The translations under genes and the position numbers were made by a program. The notes beneath the pieces are model-generated. The model did no database searches. It saw only the letters and a program-made list of their open reading frames with translations, and had not been told where the DNA came from. Below, in pieces: positions 1 through 7,718 of a stretch of DNA of 64,000 nt (position 1 is the first letter of the stretch; every line of letters begins with the position of its first letter). This stretch comes from Stanieria cyanosphaera PCC 7437. Its GTDB lineage: Bacteria > Cyanobacteriota > Cyanobacteriia > Cyanobacteriales > Xenococcaceae. The stretch spans positions 124,001-188,000 of the forward strand of contig NC_019748.1 of NCBI RefSeq assembly GCF_000317575.1. Reading direction: 5' to 3'.

Positions 1-308
1 GAAGCACCCACAATCAAAGTTCCACCTTGGAGGTTTTGTAAATCTTCGATTGCCCGACAAGTTTCCTGACATAAAGCAATAATTCTCTCGCCATAACTAA
101 GTAACAAATGTCCTGCTTCTGTCAACTGCGCCCTTCTTCCTCCTCTGTCAAAAAGAGGAACATTTAGCTGTTTTTCTAAATTTTGTACCTGAAGACTTAC
201 TGCTGGTTGAGAAACATAAAGGCTGTCAGCAGCCCGTTTAAAACTCCCTTCAGCAGCGATCGCCTTGAGAATTCTGAGTTGGTCTAAAGTAAAAGGAATG
301 TCAGACAT
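1..308 (-). CDS. rbcR: LysR-type regulator RbcR, N-terminal part (cut by window edge)
   Basis: Only the first ~102 codons are present; the gene runs off the left edge. The ATG is at 306-308 and the product opens [18 protein letters not shown], followed by a winged helix-turn-helix (about residues 5-64) with the LysR signature segment [17 protein letters not shown] and then [15 protein letters not shown]. This N-terminus closely resembles cyanobacterial and plastid RbcR (Ycf30), the regulator of RuBisCO and carbon-fixation genes. The effector-binding half cannot be seen, so close paralogues such as CmpR or NdhR are not strictly excluded, although the opening residues favour RbcR. It diverges from the Z-ISO gene across about 184 bp, which probably holds both promoters. 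Confidence 0.88.
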   Translation of the reverse strand, partial: MSDIPFTLDQLRILKAIAAEGSFKRAADSLYVSQPAVSLQVQNLEKQLNVPLFDRGGRRAQLTEAGHLLLSYGERIIALCQETCRAIEDLQNLQGGTLIVGA

Positions 309-492
309 AAAATCTTGTTAACAGTTTTGTTAGTAATGAAGCAATTCTTGCTCCAAGGTTAAAAGCCTAATTAATTCAAAATATTACTTATTTAATTCCC
401 TCAGCTTGACAGTATCATAATCGGGGGATCGTATTTGTATGAAATCGTTGTTAACATCGAGTATGGTAAATAATACATATATTTAGATATCA

Positions 493-1209
493 ATGACAGG
501 AGCAAGTTGGTTTACCCCCAGTCATGGGATTATCATCAGTCTACTCTTCGGTTTTGCCCTTGCCCACAGTGGTTTAGCAGCCCTTCGTCCTTGGGGAGAA
601 GCTAAAATTGGCGCAAGACTATATCGCATTTTTTTTGCTTTGGTGAGCATACCTTTTGCTACTATCCTGATTATTTATTTCTTTAATCATCGTTATGATG
701 GCTTGCAATTATGGCAGGTTCAGGGAATACCAGGAATTAAGCCTGTAGTTTGGCTGCTTTCCTTGATTTCTTTTATTTTCCTCTATCCTGCTACCTTTAA
801 TTTATTAGAAATTGCTGCGATCTCTCGTCCTCAAGTTCATCTCTACGAAACTGGAATTATGCGGATCTCTCGTCATCCTCAAATGGTAGGGCAGGTAATT
901 TGGTGTATCGCTCATACTCTGTGGATTGGTACGACTTTTATGGTAGTAACTTCCCTCGGATTAATTGCTCACCATTTATTTGCCGTTTGGCATGGCGATC
1001 GCAGATTAGAACAACGTTATGGAGATGCTTTTCTTAAAGTTAAAGAACGTACTTCGGTAATTCCTTTTTTAGCCATTCTTGACGGTAGACAAACACTTAA
1101 ATTATCAGAATTTCTTCGTCCTGCTTATGTCGGTGTTTTGGGTTTTGTTTTATTATTTTGGTGGGGACATCCTTGGTTAATGCAAGTTACTGCTCAAGTA
1201 CCTTGGTAA
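493..1209 (+). CDS. 15-cis-zeta-carotene isomerase (Z-ISO), NnrU family
   Basis: Polytopic membrane protein of 238 residues in the NnrU/Z-ISO family. Plant Z-ISO isomerises the 15-cis bond of 9,15,9'-tri-cis-zeta-carotene in carotenoid biosynthesis, using heme b. The match to plant Z-ISO as I recall it is strong along the whole protein: HSGLAALRPWGE (from H25), NHRYDGLQLWQVQG (about 65-78), RISRHPQMVGQVIWC (about 124-138), LIAHHLF and GDRRLEQRYG. H25 and H141 are 116 residues apart, the spacing of the two heme-ligating histidines reported for plant Z-ISO. About five or six hydrophobic segments are visible. The gene is transcribed away from rbcR. Plain NnrU proteins of denitrifiers are less similar, so the carotenoid role is preferred. 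Confidence 0.85.
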   Translation: MTGASWFTPSHGIIISLLFGFALAHSGLAALRPWGEAKIGARLYRIFFALVSIPFATILIIYFFNHRYDGLQLWQVQGIPGIKPVVWLLSLISFIFLYPATFNLLEIAAISRPQVHLYETGIMRISRHPQMVGQVIWCIAHTLWIGTTFMVVTSLGLIAHHLFAVWHGDRRLEQRYGDAFLKVKERTSVIPFLAILDGRQTLKLSEFLRPAYVGVLGFVLLFWWGHPWLMQVTAQVPW

Positions 1210-1296
1210 TTTATTCTAAGTTTGTGGCGAGCGATCCCAATTGGTTGTAGCATAATTTCAAGTTGATAAAATTATTGATAAAACAATTCAGAAAAA

Positions 1297-1638
1297 ATGT
1301 TGCTTTCGGTTAACGAACAAAGCTTTAATCAAGAAGTTTTAAAGTCTTCTCAGCCAGTTTTAGTTCATTTTTGGGCTCCTTGGTGTGGTTTATGTCGCAT
1401 GATCGAACCTTTGCTAATTCAATGGCAAGCTGAGTTCTCTGAGCCAATCAAATTAGTCAGTATCAATGCTGATGAAAATTTTAAACTAGCTAACAGTTAT
1501 CGTTTAAAAAATTTACCGACTATAATGTTATTTGAGCGCGGTAATTTATTGACTAAAGTTGATAATTTTCAGAATCGTGAGGGCTTAAAACAAACTTTGA
1601 CTAAAATTGTTTCTAATTATGCAGCCCAATCGGCATGA
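1297..1638 (+). CDS. thioredoxin-family protein with CGLC active site
   Basis: A 113-residue single thioredoxin fold, usual length for the family. The active site WAPWCGLCR places the cysteines at 30 and 33, and the cis-proline lies in NLPTIMLF (P74). The first cysteine pair reads CGLC rather than the classical CGPC, which in other thioredoxins shifts redox potential and partner choice. It has no signal peptide, so it is cytosolic. A putative hairpin follows at 1681-1726, and pstB with its Pho boxes lies downstream, so the gene looks monocistronic. It is a thiol-disulfide oxidoreductase; the specific partner cannot be told from sequence. Confidence 0.85.
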   Translation: MLLSVNEQSFNQEVLKSSQPVLVHFWAPWCGLCRMIEPLLIQWQAEFSEPIKLVSINADENFKLANSYRLKNLPTIMLFERGNLLTKVDNFQNREGLKQTLTKIVSNYAAQSA

Positions 1639-1680
1639 TTTTAAATGAATATTTTTTTGTAATTAAAGTTTTCAAATTTT

Positions 1681-1726
1681 AGGATGAAAAAAACGGGAAA
1701 CTTTGTGTAAACCTTTTTTTCGTCCT
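1681..1726 (+). terminator. A/T-rich hairpin after the thioredoxin gene
   Basis: Inverted repeat whose arms are AGGATGAAAAAAACGG and CCTTTTTTTCGTCCT, pairing almost completely with one mismatch and one bulge around a loop of about 15 nt. The A run in one arm and T run in the other would allow termination in both directions. It lies 43 bp after the thioredoxin stop and before the Pho boxes. Placement and T run support a terminator; no proof. Confidence 0.5.
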
Positions 1727-1741
1727 GATTATTTTTAAGCT

Positions 1742-1807
1742 ATTTTAACAATAGATTAAGAAGAGGTTAAGTAATTTCTTAACCATAAGTTAAAGCGATG
1801 GTAACCC
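1742..1807. promoter_or_regulatory. double Pho box upstream of pstB
   Basis: Cyanobacterial PhoB (SphR) sites are 8-bp repeats near CTTAACCT spaced by 3 bp. On the plus strand CTTAACCA (1778-1785), GTTAAAGC (1789-1796) and GGTAACCC (1800-1807) follow an exact 11-bp period. Immediately upstream the minus strand reads CTTAACCT (1764-1771), CTTAATCT (1753-1760) and GTTAAAAT (1742-1749), again at 11 bp. The two triplets stand back to back with 6 bp between them, about 80 bp before the pstB start. The spacing makes a real phosphate-starvation operator likely. Confidence 0.75.
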
Positions 1808-1884
1808 TTGAGCGGTAGGATTAACTAACAGGTATATAGATTAAACATCAAGGCTTAGATTTTTTAAGTAAGAGCATTAATTTT

Positions 1885-2691
1885 ATGGTATACGGACAAC
1901 AAACAGCCAGTCAGACAGAGACTGTGCTAAAGGCGGAAAACGTCAACGTCTATTATGGGAATTTTTTAGCTTTAAAGGGTATTTATCTTGATATTCCCAA
2001 AAACAAAGTGACCGCCTTTATCGGACCGTCTGGTTGTGGTAAAAGTACTCTTCTACGTTGTTATAATCGCCTCAACGATTTAATTCCCATTTTTCGTCTT
2101 GAAGGATTAATTACCTATCATAATAACGATCTCTACGCTAAAGATATCGATCCAGTTCAAGTAAGACGTAGAATTGGGATGGTGTTTCAAAGACCTAATC
2201 CTTTTCCTAAATCAATTTATGAAAATATCGCTTTTGGTGCCAGAATCAATGGTTACAAAGGAGATATGGATGAATTGGTCGAACGTTCTCTCAAACAAGC
2301 AGCTTTATGGGATGAAGTTAAAGATAAACTGAAACAAAGTGGTTTGGCACTTTCTGGTGGACAACAGCAAAGATTATGTATTGCAAGAGCGATCGCATTA
2401 CAACCTGATGTAGTGTTAATGGATGAACCTTGTTCTGCACTTGACCCAATTTCTACTTTAAAAGTAGAAGAACTAATTCATCAACTCAAAGAAAATTACA
2501 CAATAGTAATAGTTACTCATAATATGCAACAAGCATCAAGAGTTGCAGATCTAACTGCTTTCTTTAATGTTACAGCCACAGAAAAAGGAAATCGCCAAGG
2601 CTATCTAGTCGAGTGCGATCGCACTGAAGTCATTTTCCAAAATCCCAAACAAGAAGCCACAATGGAATATGTAAGTGGGCGTTTTGGCTAA
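1885..2691 (+). CDS. pstB: phosphate ABC transporter ATP-binding protein PstB
   Basis: ATPase subunit (268 residues) of the high-affinity Pst phosphate importer. Walker [10 protein letters not shown] (47-55), Q-loop [10 protein letters not shown] (101-110, typical of PstB), signature LSGGQQQR (156-163), Walker B VVLMDEP (176-182) and the switch histidine in [12 protein letters not shown] are all present. The PstB tail EYVSGRFG is intact. A double Pho box lies upstream, so phosphate control is expected. Unusually, it is not next to pstC and pstA; pstS is 4 kb downstream with four unrelated genes in between. It may be a second pstB copy or a dispersed pst system. No clear Shine-Dalgarno precedes the ATG. 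Confidence 0.95.
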   Translation: MVYGQQTASQTETVLKAENVNVYYGNFLALKGIYLDIPKNKVTAFIGPSGCGKSTLLRCYNRLNDLIPIFRLEGLITYHNNDLYAKDIDPVQVRRRIGMVFQRPNPFPKSIYENIAFGARINGYKGDMDELVERSLKQAALWDEVKDKLKQSGLALSGGQQQRLCIARAIALQPDVVLMDEPCSALDPISTLKVEELIHQLKENYTIVIVTHNMQQASRVADLTAFFNVTATEKGNRQGYLVECDRTEVIFQNPKQEATMEYVSGRFG

Positions 2692-2782
2692 TTAAAACTT
2701 TTTGAGTCTATGTAATTGAAGAGTTCAGGGCGTGCCAATTCTTGATAGGATAGGTTGAATCTGGGATCGTTAACAATAAATT

Positions 2783-3187
2783 ATGTTTTCTAAAAAATAC
2801 TTATCGCGTTTACTAGCTTTAGTTTTAGTACTAGTAATAGGTTTAATCGGCTGTGGTAGCAGTCCTAGTGGGTTAACTGGAAATTATAGCCAAGATACAC
2901 TAGCTGTTTTACAAAATCTTTCCACAGCGATCAATCTTTCCAATGATGCACCTAATAAAAAGGAAGTAGTTACTCTGGCACGTCAGCAAATTAGTGATTA
3001 TGCTTCTCGTTATCGTCGTGATGCTAAAACTGCTGGACTTCGTTCTTTTACTACCATGCAAACTGCATTAAATGCCTTAGCAGGCTACTATAGTTCTTAT
3101 GGGATTCGTCCTTTACCAGATAAGCTTAAACAGCGTCTTCAACAAGAATTTAAACAGGTAGAAATATCTTTAAAACGAGGTGTGTAA
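2783..3187 (+). CDS. psb27: photosystem II assembly lipoprotein Psb27
   Basis: Lumenal lipoprotein that binds CP43 during photosystem II assembly and repair and keeps the manganese cluster from being loaded early. The 134-residue product has a signal peptide (K4-K5, hydrophobic 9-22) ending in lipobox LIGC with the acylated cysteine at 24. The mature part carries family signatures: GNYSQDTLAVL, DAPNKKE, YASRYRRD, SFTTMQTALNALAGYYSSYG and RLQQEFKQVE, forming the four-helix bundle. Length is normal. It stands alone between pstB and a recombinase remnant. Confidence 0.95.
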   Translation: MFSKKYLSRLLALVLVLVIGLIGCGSSPSGLTGNYSQDTLAVLQNLSTAINLSNDAPNKKEVVTLARQQISDYASRYRRDAKTAGLRSFTTMQTALNALAGYYSSYGIRPLPDKLKQRLQQEFKQVEISLKRGV

Positions 3188-3299
3188 AACATCTTTTCGT
3201 GAGTCTAACTGGCGTAAAGTAGTAAATGAATTAGTTCAAGCTGGTTTAGTTTCTCAATATCTTAAGCCCTATAGCTTGAGACACTCATTTATTACTTAG
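3186..3299 (+). pseudogene. remnant of a tyrosine recombinase/integrase C-terminus
   Basis: Beginning at the psb27 stop, the plus strand reads KTSFRESNWRKVVNELVQ then AGLVSQYLKPYSLRHSFIT and stops (TAG 3297-3299). The YSLRHSFIT segment resembles the catalytic LRHTFAT box of tyrosine recombinases in phage-type integrases of cyanobacteria. The N-terminal domain, first catalytic arginine and nucleophilic tyrosine are missing, and there is no start codon in a sensible place. I read it as a decayed fragment of a mobile element. The match is short, so certainty is moderate. Confidence 0.5.
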
Positions 3300-3613
3300 C
3301 CTCTAGGAAAGATTTTGATTTGCTAGAAATGTAAATCAACTTCTCTTTGTAAAGCGAAATTACACTAGAATTCAATTTAGCTGGAGCGATCGCGCTTTTC
3401 AACAAAGACTTACGTAACCTGAGTTCGGGTTAAACAAACTTATTTTTATAAAAAAATGACCAATCACTGCCAAGGTATCGTTAGGCAGATTTTGGTCATA
3501 GAGGTCTAGAGTTAAATCTTAAAACTTTTTAGACCTGAGTGGAAAAATTAATAACTATAATCGGGGCAATTAATGCCGGTAAATTCATTTTAAAAGAAAG
3601 CTAGATTTAATTC
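3300..3613. other. gene-free stretch between recombinase remnant and secreted protein gene
   Basis: No credible coding frame on either strand. It holds one GCGATCGC-like site near 3386, the short inverted pair AACCTGAGTTCGGGTT at about 3418-3433, and AT-rich DNA that probably includes the terminator region of the minus-strand gene at 3614. No RNA gene recognised. Confidence 0.4.
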
Positions 3614-3943
3614 TTAGTAGGGAAGATAATCAAAGTCAGATTGTAATTGATCAGCACTGTTGTACACACCTTGGTTAGTTACATTGCCGATACCTGAAGT
3701 AGCACTTTGGTTTTGTCCAGCTTGTACCGATTGTTGGATTTGAGGGTCGATACTGTAACCATCTAAACCTAATTGAGTTTGAGTTAAATCGTTAGAAACA
3801 GCTTGGTTAGTAACATTCCCAATGCCATGGGTAACAGCAGCATTAGAACCAGCTTGAACATTACTTTGTGCTTGCCCGGCAAATGCAGCTACGGGAGAGA
3901 GAGTTAAAGCGAGAGTGGAGATGATTAAAGCGTATTTTTTCAT
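3614..3943 (-). CDS. small secreted repeat protein, curlin-like (unknown function)
   Basis: Predicted exported protein of 109 residues; the signal peptide covers about 1-22 (MKKYALIIS start, cleavage after AFA). The mature part consists of two similar units of about 34 residues: QSNVQAGSNAAVTHGIGNVT (about 26-45) and QSVQAGQNQSATSGIGNVT (about 71-89), each followed by NQ and a Q/N-rich tail. The pattern Q-x-G-x-N then G-x-G-N-x-x-x-Q resembles curlin/CsgA strand-turn-strand repeats, hence a possible amyloid or surface matrix protein. That is inference from pattern only; no export partners (CsgG, CsgE) are nearby. The tail is acidic-aromatic (DFDYLPY). Monocistronic. Confidence 0.7.
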   Translation of the reverse strand: MKKYALIISTLALTLSPVAAFAGQAQSNVQAGSNAAVTHGIGNVTNQAVSNDLTQTQLGLDGYSIDPQIQQSVQAGQNQSATSGIGNVTNQGVYNSADQLQSDFDYLPY

Positions 3944-4412
3944 TGTTCTAGACCTCTAAAAGAATTTTGTTTGTTGTTTGTCTTCACTCTCTAGTTACGT
4001 TGAGTATGATTTTTTTATGCAGATGTAATTGATCAAATCACAAAAAATGAATCATTAAGTACCTAGGCAGAATTAATTGTGAGTAGAAGGTAGTTCTACT
4101 TACTACTTACTGCCCTCTACCCTCTAATTTCCTCTTTCAACTATCCAATAAATTTTGTTCACCTACTTATTGCTAGTTTGGAAAAAAAATAATTGCCTAA
4201 ATTAGCTTTAGCAACTTCTCAAACATATGCTATGGCTGCGCGCTTCAGCTTCGCTCTTGATCGCAATTAACCTATGAGTAGAAATGACAAAAGAAGGAAA
4301 AGTCTTTGTTTTTACAAGAAAAATAGTGTAAATTATTAAAAGTAATCTAGACGACTACGCTTAGGTAAAATTTAAGTAACGTAATCGCCTAGTTTTTAAA
4401 GCTGGCTACATT
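3944..4412. other. gene-free stretch with heptamer repeats
   Basis: Contains the promoter region of the curlin-like gene (near 3944-4010) and a 7-bp-period repeat at about 4098-4125: ACTTACT twice, then GCCCTCT and ACCCTCT. A GC-rich patch with GCGCGCTTCAGCTTCGCTC lies near 4238-4256. No coding frame or RNA gene is supported. Confidence 0.45.
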
Positions 4413-4541
4413 CTAATTGCCGTTAGATTTGTAGCCATAAGGCTTGTTCTCAGATGGCTCATTAGCAAAATAAGCCAGAGTTCCAATGGTGGCTGCCAAT
4501 AGCCAGCCTAGAGCTAAGACAGTGATAAGAGCGATAGTCAT
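4413..4541 (-). CDS. 42-residue single-helix membrane peptide (unknown)
   Basis: Short gene with ATG at 4539-4541 and a strong Shine-Dalgarno (GGAGG) 7 nt before it, which decides against a longer frame starting upstream. The peptide is MTIALITVLALGWLLAATIG (1-20) plus a hydrophilic tail with NKPYGYKS. One transmembrane helix (about 3-25) with the tail on the other side is the layout of many small thylakoid subunits of photosystems, NDH-1 and the cytochrome b6f complex, but I do not recognise it as a named one. Stop codon and ribosome site make it a real gene; function is unknown. Confidence 0.72.
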   Translation of the reverse strand: MTIALITVLALGWLLAATIGTLAYFANEPSENKPYGYKSNGN

Positions 4542-4830
4542 CTTTATCCTCCGAGTGTCAATACTCTTAAAGTTGCAATCACAAACTAACAATTCTTGAC
4601 AAGTTAACGCAACGATTCTTAACGGGATCGTCAAATTGTTATATTTAGAAACAATTTACTCATAATCTAATTATCTAGAAAATCAGCCTAAGTTTTACCA
4701 CTGCTTGTGTTGTCTTGTTATTTTGCTTGATCAAGGAAACCCAATCAAAATGAGAAAATAACATCAACCTTAAACTTGAAACTTGGGTAAACATCTACAC
4801 TGACTGATAGATGAAATTGAGGAAAAAAAA

Positions 4831-5250
4831 ATGTCAGGAGCAACAAATCACTCCAATCTCCAAATATTTAAAATTTTAGTAGCAGCAGCCTGGATAGATG
4901 GCTCAATTCAAGCAGAAGAACAAGAACATCTACAAAAAGTAGCTTCTTCTCAAAACCTTACAGATGAACCAGAAGTTCAATCTTTGTTAGCAGTGAGAGA
5001 ACCAATTCCTTCTGCACAATGTTATCAATGGTTAAATGATTATTTGGGTTCTCATCCTACTGAATCAGATTATCAGAATTTGCTTGAAGCGATCGCAGGA
5101 TTATTTTATAGTGATGATGAGATTGCAACTGAAGAAGCTAAACTGCTTTCCGAACTTCAGTCTTTAGCTCCTACTCATGAATCTTCTCAATCAACCTTTG
5201 ACAAATTACTTAAGGCTATTGGTAGGCTTTATCGACAGAAATTTCGTTAA
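4831..5250 (+). CDS. TerB-like tellurite-resistance-domain protein
   Basis: A 139-residue soluble helical protein. The segment FKILVAAAWIDGSIQAEEQE (about 12-31) and, in the second half, IAGLFYSDDEIATEEAKLL (about 87-105) have the TerB arrangement of paired acidic helices, proposed in that family to bind metal. It has a Shine-Dalgarno (GAGG) before the ATG. TerB-domain proteins are common in cyanobacteria without any link to tellurite, and no other ter genes are near, so a stress or membrane-associated role is only a guess. The gene ends next to the heptamer repeat at 5266-5321 and converges on glpQ. Confidence 0.7.
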   Translation: MSGATNHSNLQIFKILVAAAWIDGSIQAEEQEHLQKVASSQNLTDEPEVQSLLAVREPIPSAQCYQWLNDYLGSHPTESDYQNLLEAIAGLFYSDDEIATEEAKLLSELQSLAPTHESSQSTFDKLLKAIGRLYRQKFR

Positions 5251-5265
5251 TTTTTTTCTTAATTG

Positions 5266-5321
5266 TTGATTGTTAATTGTTGATTATTCATCCCTCATAA
5301 TTAGTAATTAGTAATTAGTAA
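5266..5321. repeat. heptamer tandem repeat overlapping the glpQ stop
   Basis: Eight consecutive 7-bp units: TTGATTG, TTAATTG, TTGATTA, TTCATCC, CTCATAA, then TTAGTAA three times. The last two units encode the final residues and stop of glpQ on the minus strand. The same order TTGATTA, TTCATCC, CTCATAA, TTAGTAA recurs at 58596-58623. It belongs to the short tandemly repeated repetitive (STRR) class known in cyanobacteria. Confidence 0.85.
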
Positions 5322-6369
5322 CTGTTTTAGCTGTGGCTGGAAAGTCAGTAAAGAAACCATCAATACCTAGTTCAATTAATTGTTGATATTCTAATTCTGG
5401 TTTGTTTTGATAATCATTAGCTAGAAAAATATTTTCATTGCGAAGAGTATAAGCATGAACTAATAAACCTGCTTGATGAGCATCTTTAATTAAGGAAGTA
5501 GGAGATAATAAATTGTTGTGCTGATCTACAGACATAATCAAATTTTTAGCTACACCTATTCCTACTGCATAGTTAACAATTTGGGTTAATCCTTGAGGAG
5601 TTATCAGATCTTGATAAGTCAAATTGTTATCAGAAATTTGTTGGTCGTAAGGTAAACCTGTACTGTTAATTAATTGAATTAAGGGTAAATCTACCCCAGC
5701 TTCAGGCATAATTGAATATTTTAAAGCTCGTAAATTATTTACTTCAAAAGACTGAATAAAAATTTGTTCTGGATTAGTAAAATTTTGAGCAGTTAAAGTA
5801 TCTATTAAAAGTCTTTCTATTGATAAATTAATTAAAGTACCGTCGATTTTTTTTCCTTCTTCCGCAAAATAAGTAGGATGTTTTGTTTCGGGATAAATTC
5901 CAATTTTTTTACCTGTTGCTTGTTCTACTTGTTGAACTAAATTGATAATTTCTACTAAAGTTGGAATTTTTAATTGATGATCATCGTATTCCGTACCGCG
6001 AAGTTCTGGCAAACGTTGAATCGCATTAATAGTTTTTAATTCTGCTAAAGTAAAGTCTTCAGTAAACCAGCCAGTAATAGTTTGACCATCAATTATTTTA
6101 GTAGTTAAACGGTTTTGAAATTGAGGATATTTAAAGACATCAGTAGTGGTATTGGTACGATTAATACTACCATCAGAATGAAGTATCGCAAGTGCATTTT
6201 CGTGACGAGCGACTAAAATCCCATCTTTGGTAGGTACTAAGTCTGGTTCAATAAAATCTGCTCCTTGTTCAATAGCTAATTGATAAGCTGCTAAAGTGTG
6301 TTCTGGACGTAAGCCACTAGCACCTCGATGAGCAATAATAATTGGTTTAGAGTAAGAAAATTTATTCAT
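5308..6369 (-). CDS. glpQ: glycerophosphodiester phosphodiesterase
   Basis: Hydrolyses glycerophosphodiesters to an alcohol and glycerol-3-phosphate, a phosphate source. The 353-residue TIM barrel shows the GDPD signature: HRGASGLRPEHTLAAY (14-29, catalytic histidine H14), GADFIEPDLVPTKDG (metal-binding E and D, about 36-50) and RHEN with the second catalytic histidine at about 56. It has the GlpQ-type insertion and the final GFFTDFPAT. No convincing signal peptide is visible, so location is uncertain. It diverges from pstS, and a Pho box lies between them, fitting phosphate-starvation control. The last codons lie inside a heptamer repeat. Confidence 0.93.
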   Translation of the reverse strand: MNKFSYSKPIIIAHRGASGLRPEHTLAAYQLAIEQGADFIEPDLVPTKDGILVARHENALAILHSDGSINRTNTTTDVFKYPQFQNRLTTKIIDGQTITGWFTEDFTLAELKTINAIQRLPELRGTEYDDHQLKIPTLVEIINLVQQVEQATGKKIGIYPETKHPTYFAEEGKKIDGTLINLSIERLLIDTLTAQNFTNPEQIFIQSFEVNNLRALKYSIMPEAGVDLPLIQLINSTGLPYDQQISDNNLTYQDLITPQGLTQIVNYAVGIGVAKNLIMSVDQHNNLLSPTSLIKDAHQAGLLVHAYTLRNENIFLANDYQNKPELEYQQLIELGIDGFFTDFPATAKTVTNY

Positions 6370-6559
6370 TATCTACACATTTTTTACAAAATTTTTAGGA
6401 TATTTTTAGAGTTGCAGGTAACTATTTAAATTAGTTTTCTTTAATTTAGTGGTTTTAATTCTAAGTAGCTTTTTAGTAAATTGATAACCTTGATTAAACA
6501 ATTTAGTATTATTTATCTTGACAAAAACACTTTAATTTGTATCTTATTTTTGAATTTTT

Positions 6560-6589
6560 AATTACCTTGTCTTAACCTTTTGTTTATCT
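6560..6589 (+). promoter_or_regulatory. Pho box upstream of pstS (shared with divergent glpQ)
   Basis: Three 8-bp units at an exact 11-bp period: AATTACCT (6560-6567), CTTAACCT (6571-6578, perfect consensus) and GTTTATCT (6582-6589); a weaker fourth (AATAAGCC) ends at 6600. It lies 60 bp before the pstS ATG, in the intergenic region shared with glpQ. Spacing and the consensus unit support SphR/PhoB binding. Confidence 0.72.
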
Positions 6590-6648
6590 GTCAATAAGCC
6601 TTGTTTCATAAGATATCTCAAACTAAAATATTTTTATCGAATTTGGTT

Positions 6649-7692
6649 ATGAGTTTAAAATTAAAAAACTGGAAGTCATTAGTAACTATAGGATTTGTTG
6701 CAGCTACCTTAACAGTAGTTGTTCCTCAAGTTAGCTCTCAAACACAATCTGTATCGCTAGTCGGTGCAGGTGCGAGTTTTCCCGCGCCTTTATACCAGTT
6801 GTGGTTTTCTGAATACAACAAACAAAATCCTAATGTTCAAGTAAGTTATCAATCTGTCGGAAGTGGTGCTGGAGTTGAACAATTTACCCAAGGAACTGTA
6901 GACTTTGGTGCTAGTGATGTGGCAATGGATGATGAAGAAATTGCTCAAGTTGAACAAGGTGTTGTTTTACTGCCTATGACTGCGGGTAGTATTGTTTTGG
7001 CTTATAATCTGCCTGATGTTCAAGATTTAAAACTATCTCGTCAAGTTTATACTGATATTTTATTGGGTAATATCACTCAATGGAACGATCCTGCGATCGC
7101 TCAAATAAATCCAGGTGTTCAATTACCTGATGAAACTATCACAGTAGTATATCGTTCTGACGGTAGCGGTACTACTGGTGTGTTTACTAAACATCTCAGT
7201 GCAATTAGTCCAGAATGGCAGGAAAAAGTAGGTGAAGGTAAAACAGTAGAATGGCCTACTGGTGTAGGTGCTAAAGGAAATGAAGGGGTTACGGCTCAAA
7301 TTCTCCAAACTGAAGGTTCGATTGGTTATATTGAATACGGCTATGCTAAACAACAAGATATTCCTGTCGCCAGCTTAGAAAATAAAGCAGGAAATTATGT
7401 TGCTCCTACTCCTGAATCGGCTCAAGCTAGTTTATCTGCAGTAACTCTACCAGAAAATTTGAGAGCATTTATTAGCGATCCAGAAGGAGCAGATTCTTAT
7501 CCCATCGTTACTTATACTTGGATTTTAGCTTATGAAGAATATGATGCAACTAAAGGTAATGCTTTTAAAGAATTAATTAATTGGTCACTTACAGAAGGAC
7601 AAGCTTACTCTGAAGAATTAGGTTATATTCCCTTACCTGATAATGTAGTTCAGAAGGTTCAAGCTAGTTTAGATACAATTCAAATTAAGTAA
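6649..7692 (+). CDS. pstS: phosphate-binding periplasmic protein PstS
   Basis: Substrate-binding protein of the Pst importer. Chosen start is the ATG at 6649; an upstream TTG at 6601 abuts the Pho box and would put charged residues before the signal sequence. From the ATG the product is about 347 residues with a Sec signal (hydrophobic VTIGFVAATLTVVVP). Family motifs: LVGAGASFPAPLYQLW, YQSVGSGAGVEQF (phosphate-binding serine and glycine), DFGASDV and YRSDGSGTTGVFT. Phosphate-specific rather than sulfate or molybdate binding is indicated by GSGAG/SDGSGTT. No pstC or pstA follows; an inverted repeat and a TPR gene on the other strand do. Confidence 0.95.
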   Translation: MSLKLKNWKSLVTIGFVAATLTVVVPQVSSQTQSVSLVGAGASFPAPLYQLWFSEYNKQNPNVQVSYQSVGSGAGVEQFTQGTVDFGASDVAMDDEEIAQVEQGVVLLPMTAGSIVLAYNLPDVQDLKLSRQVYTDILLGNITQWNDPAIAQINPGVQLPDETITVVYRSDGSGTTGVFTKHLSAISPEWQEKVGEGKTVEWPTGVGAKGNEGVTAQILQTEGSIGYIEYGYAKQQDIPVASLENKAGNYVAPTPESAQASLSAVTLPENLRAFISDPEGADSYPIVTYTWILAYEEYDATKGNAFKELINWSLTEGQAYSEELGYIPLPDNVVQKVQASLDTIQIK

Positions 7693-7718
7693 AAGAAATT
7701 GCCTAAAGAGCATTTACA

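Noticed and set aside
7123-7356. Long minus-strand frame inside pstS
   Set aside because: Fully inside a strongly conserved gene and made of codons mirrored from pstS; no similarity expected.
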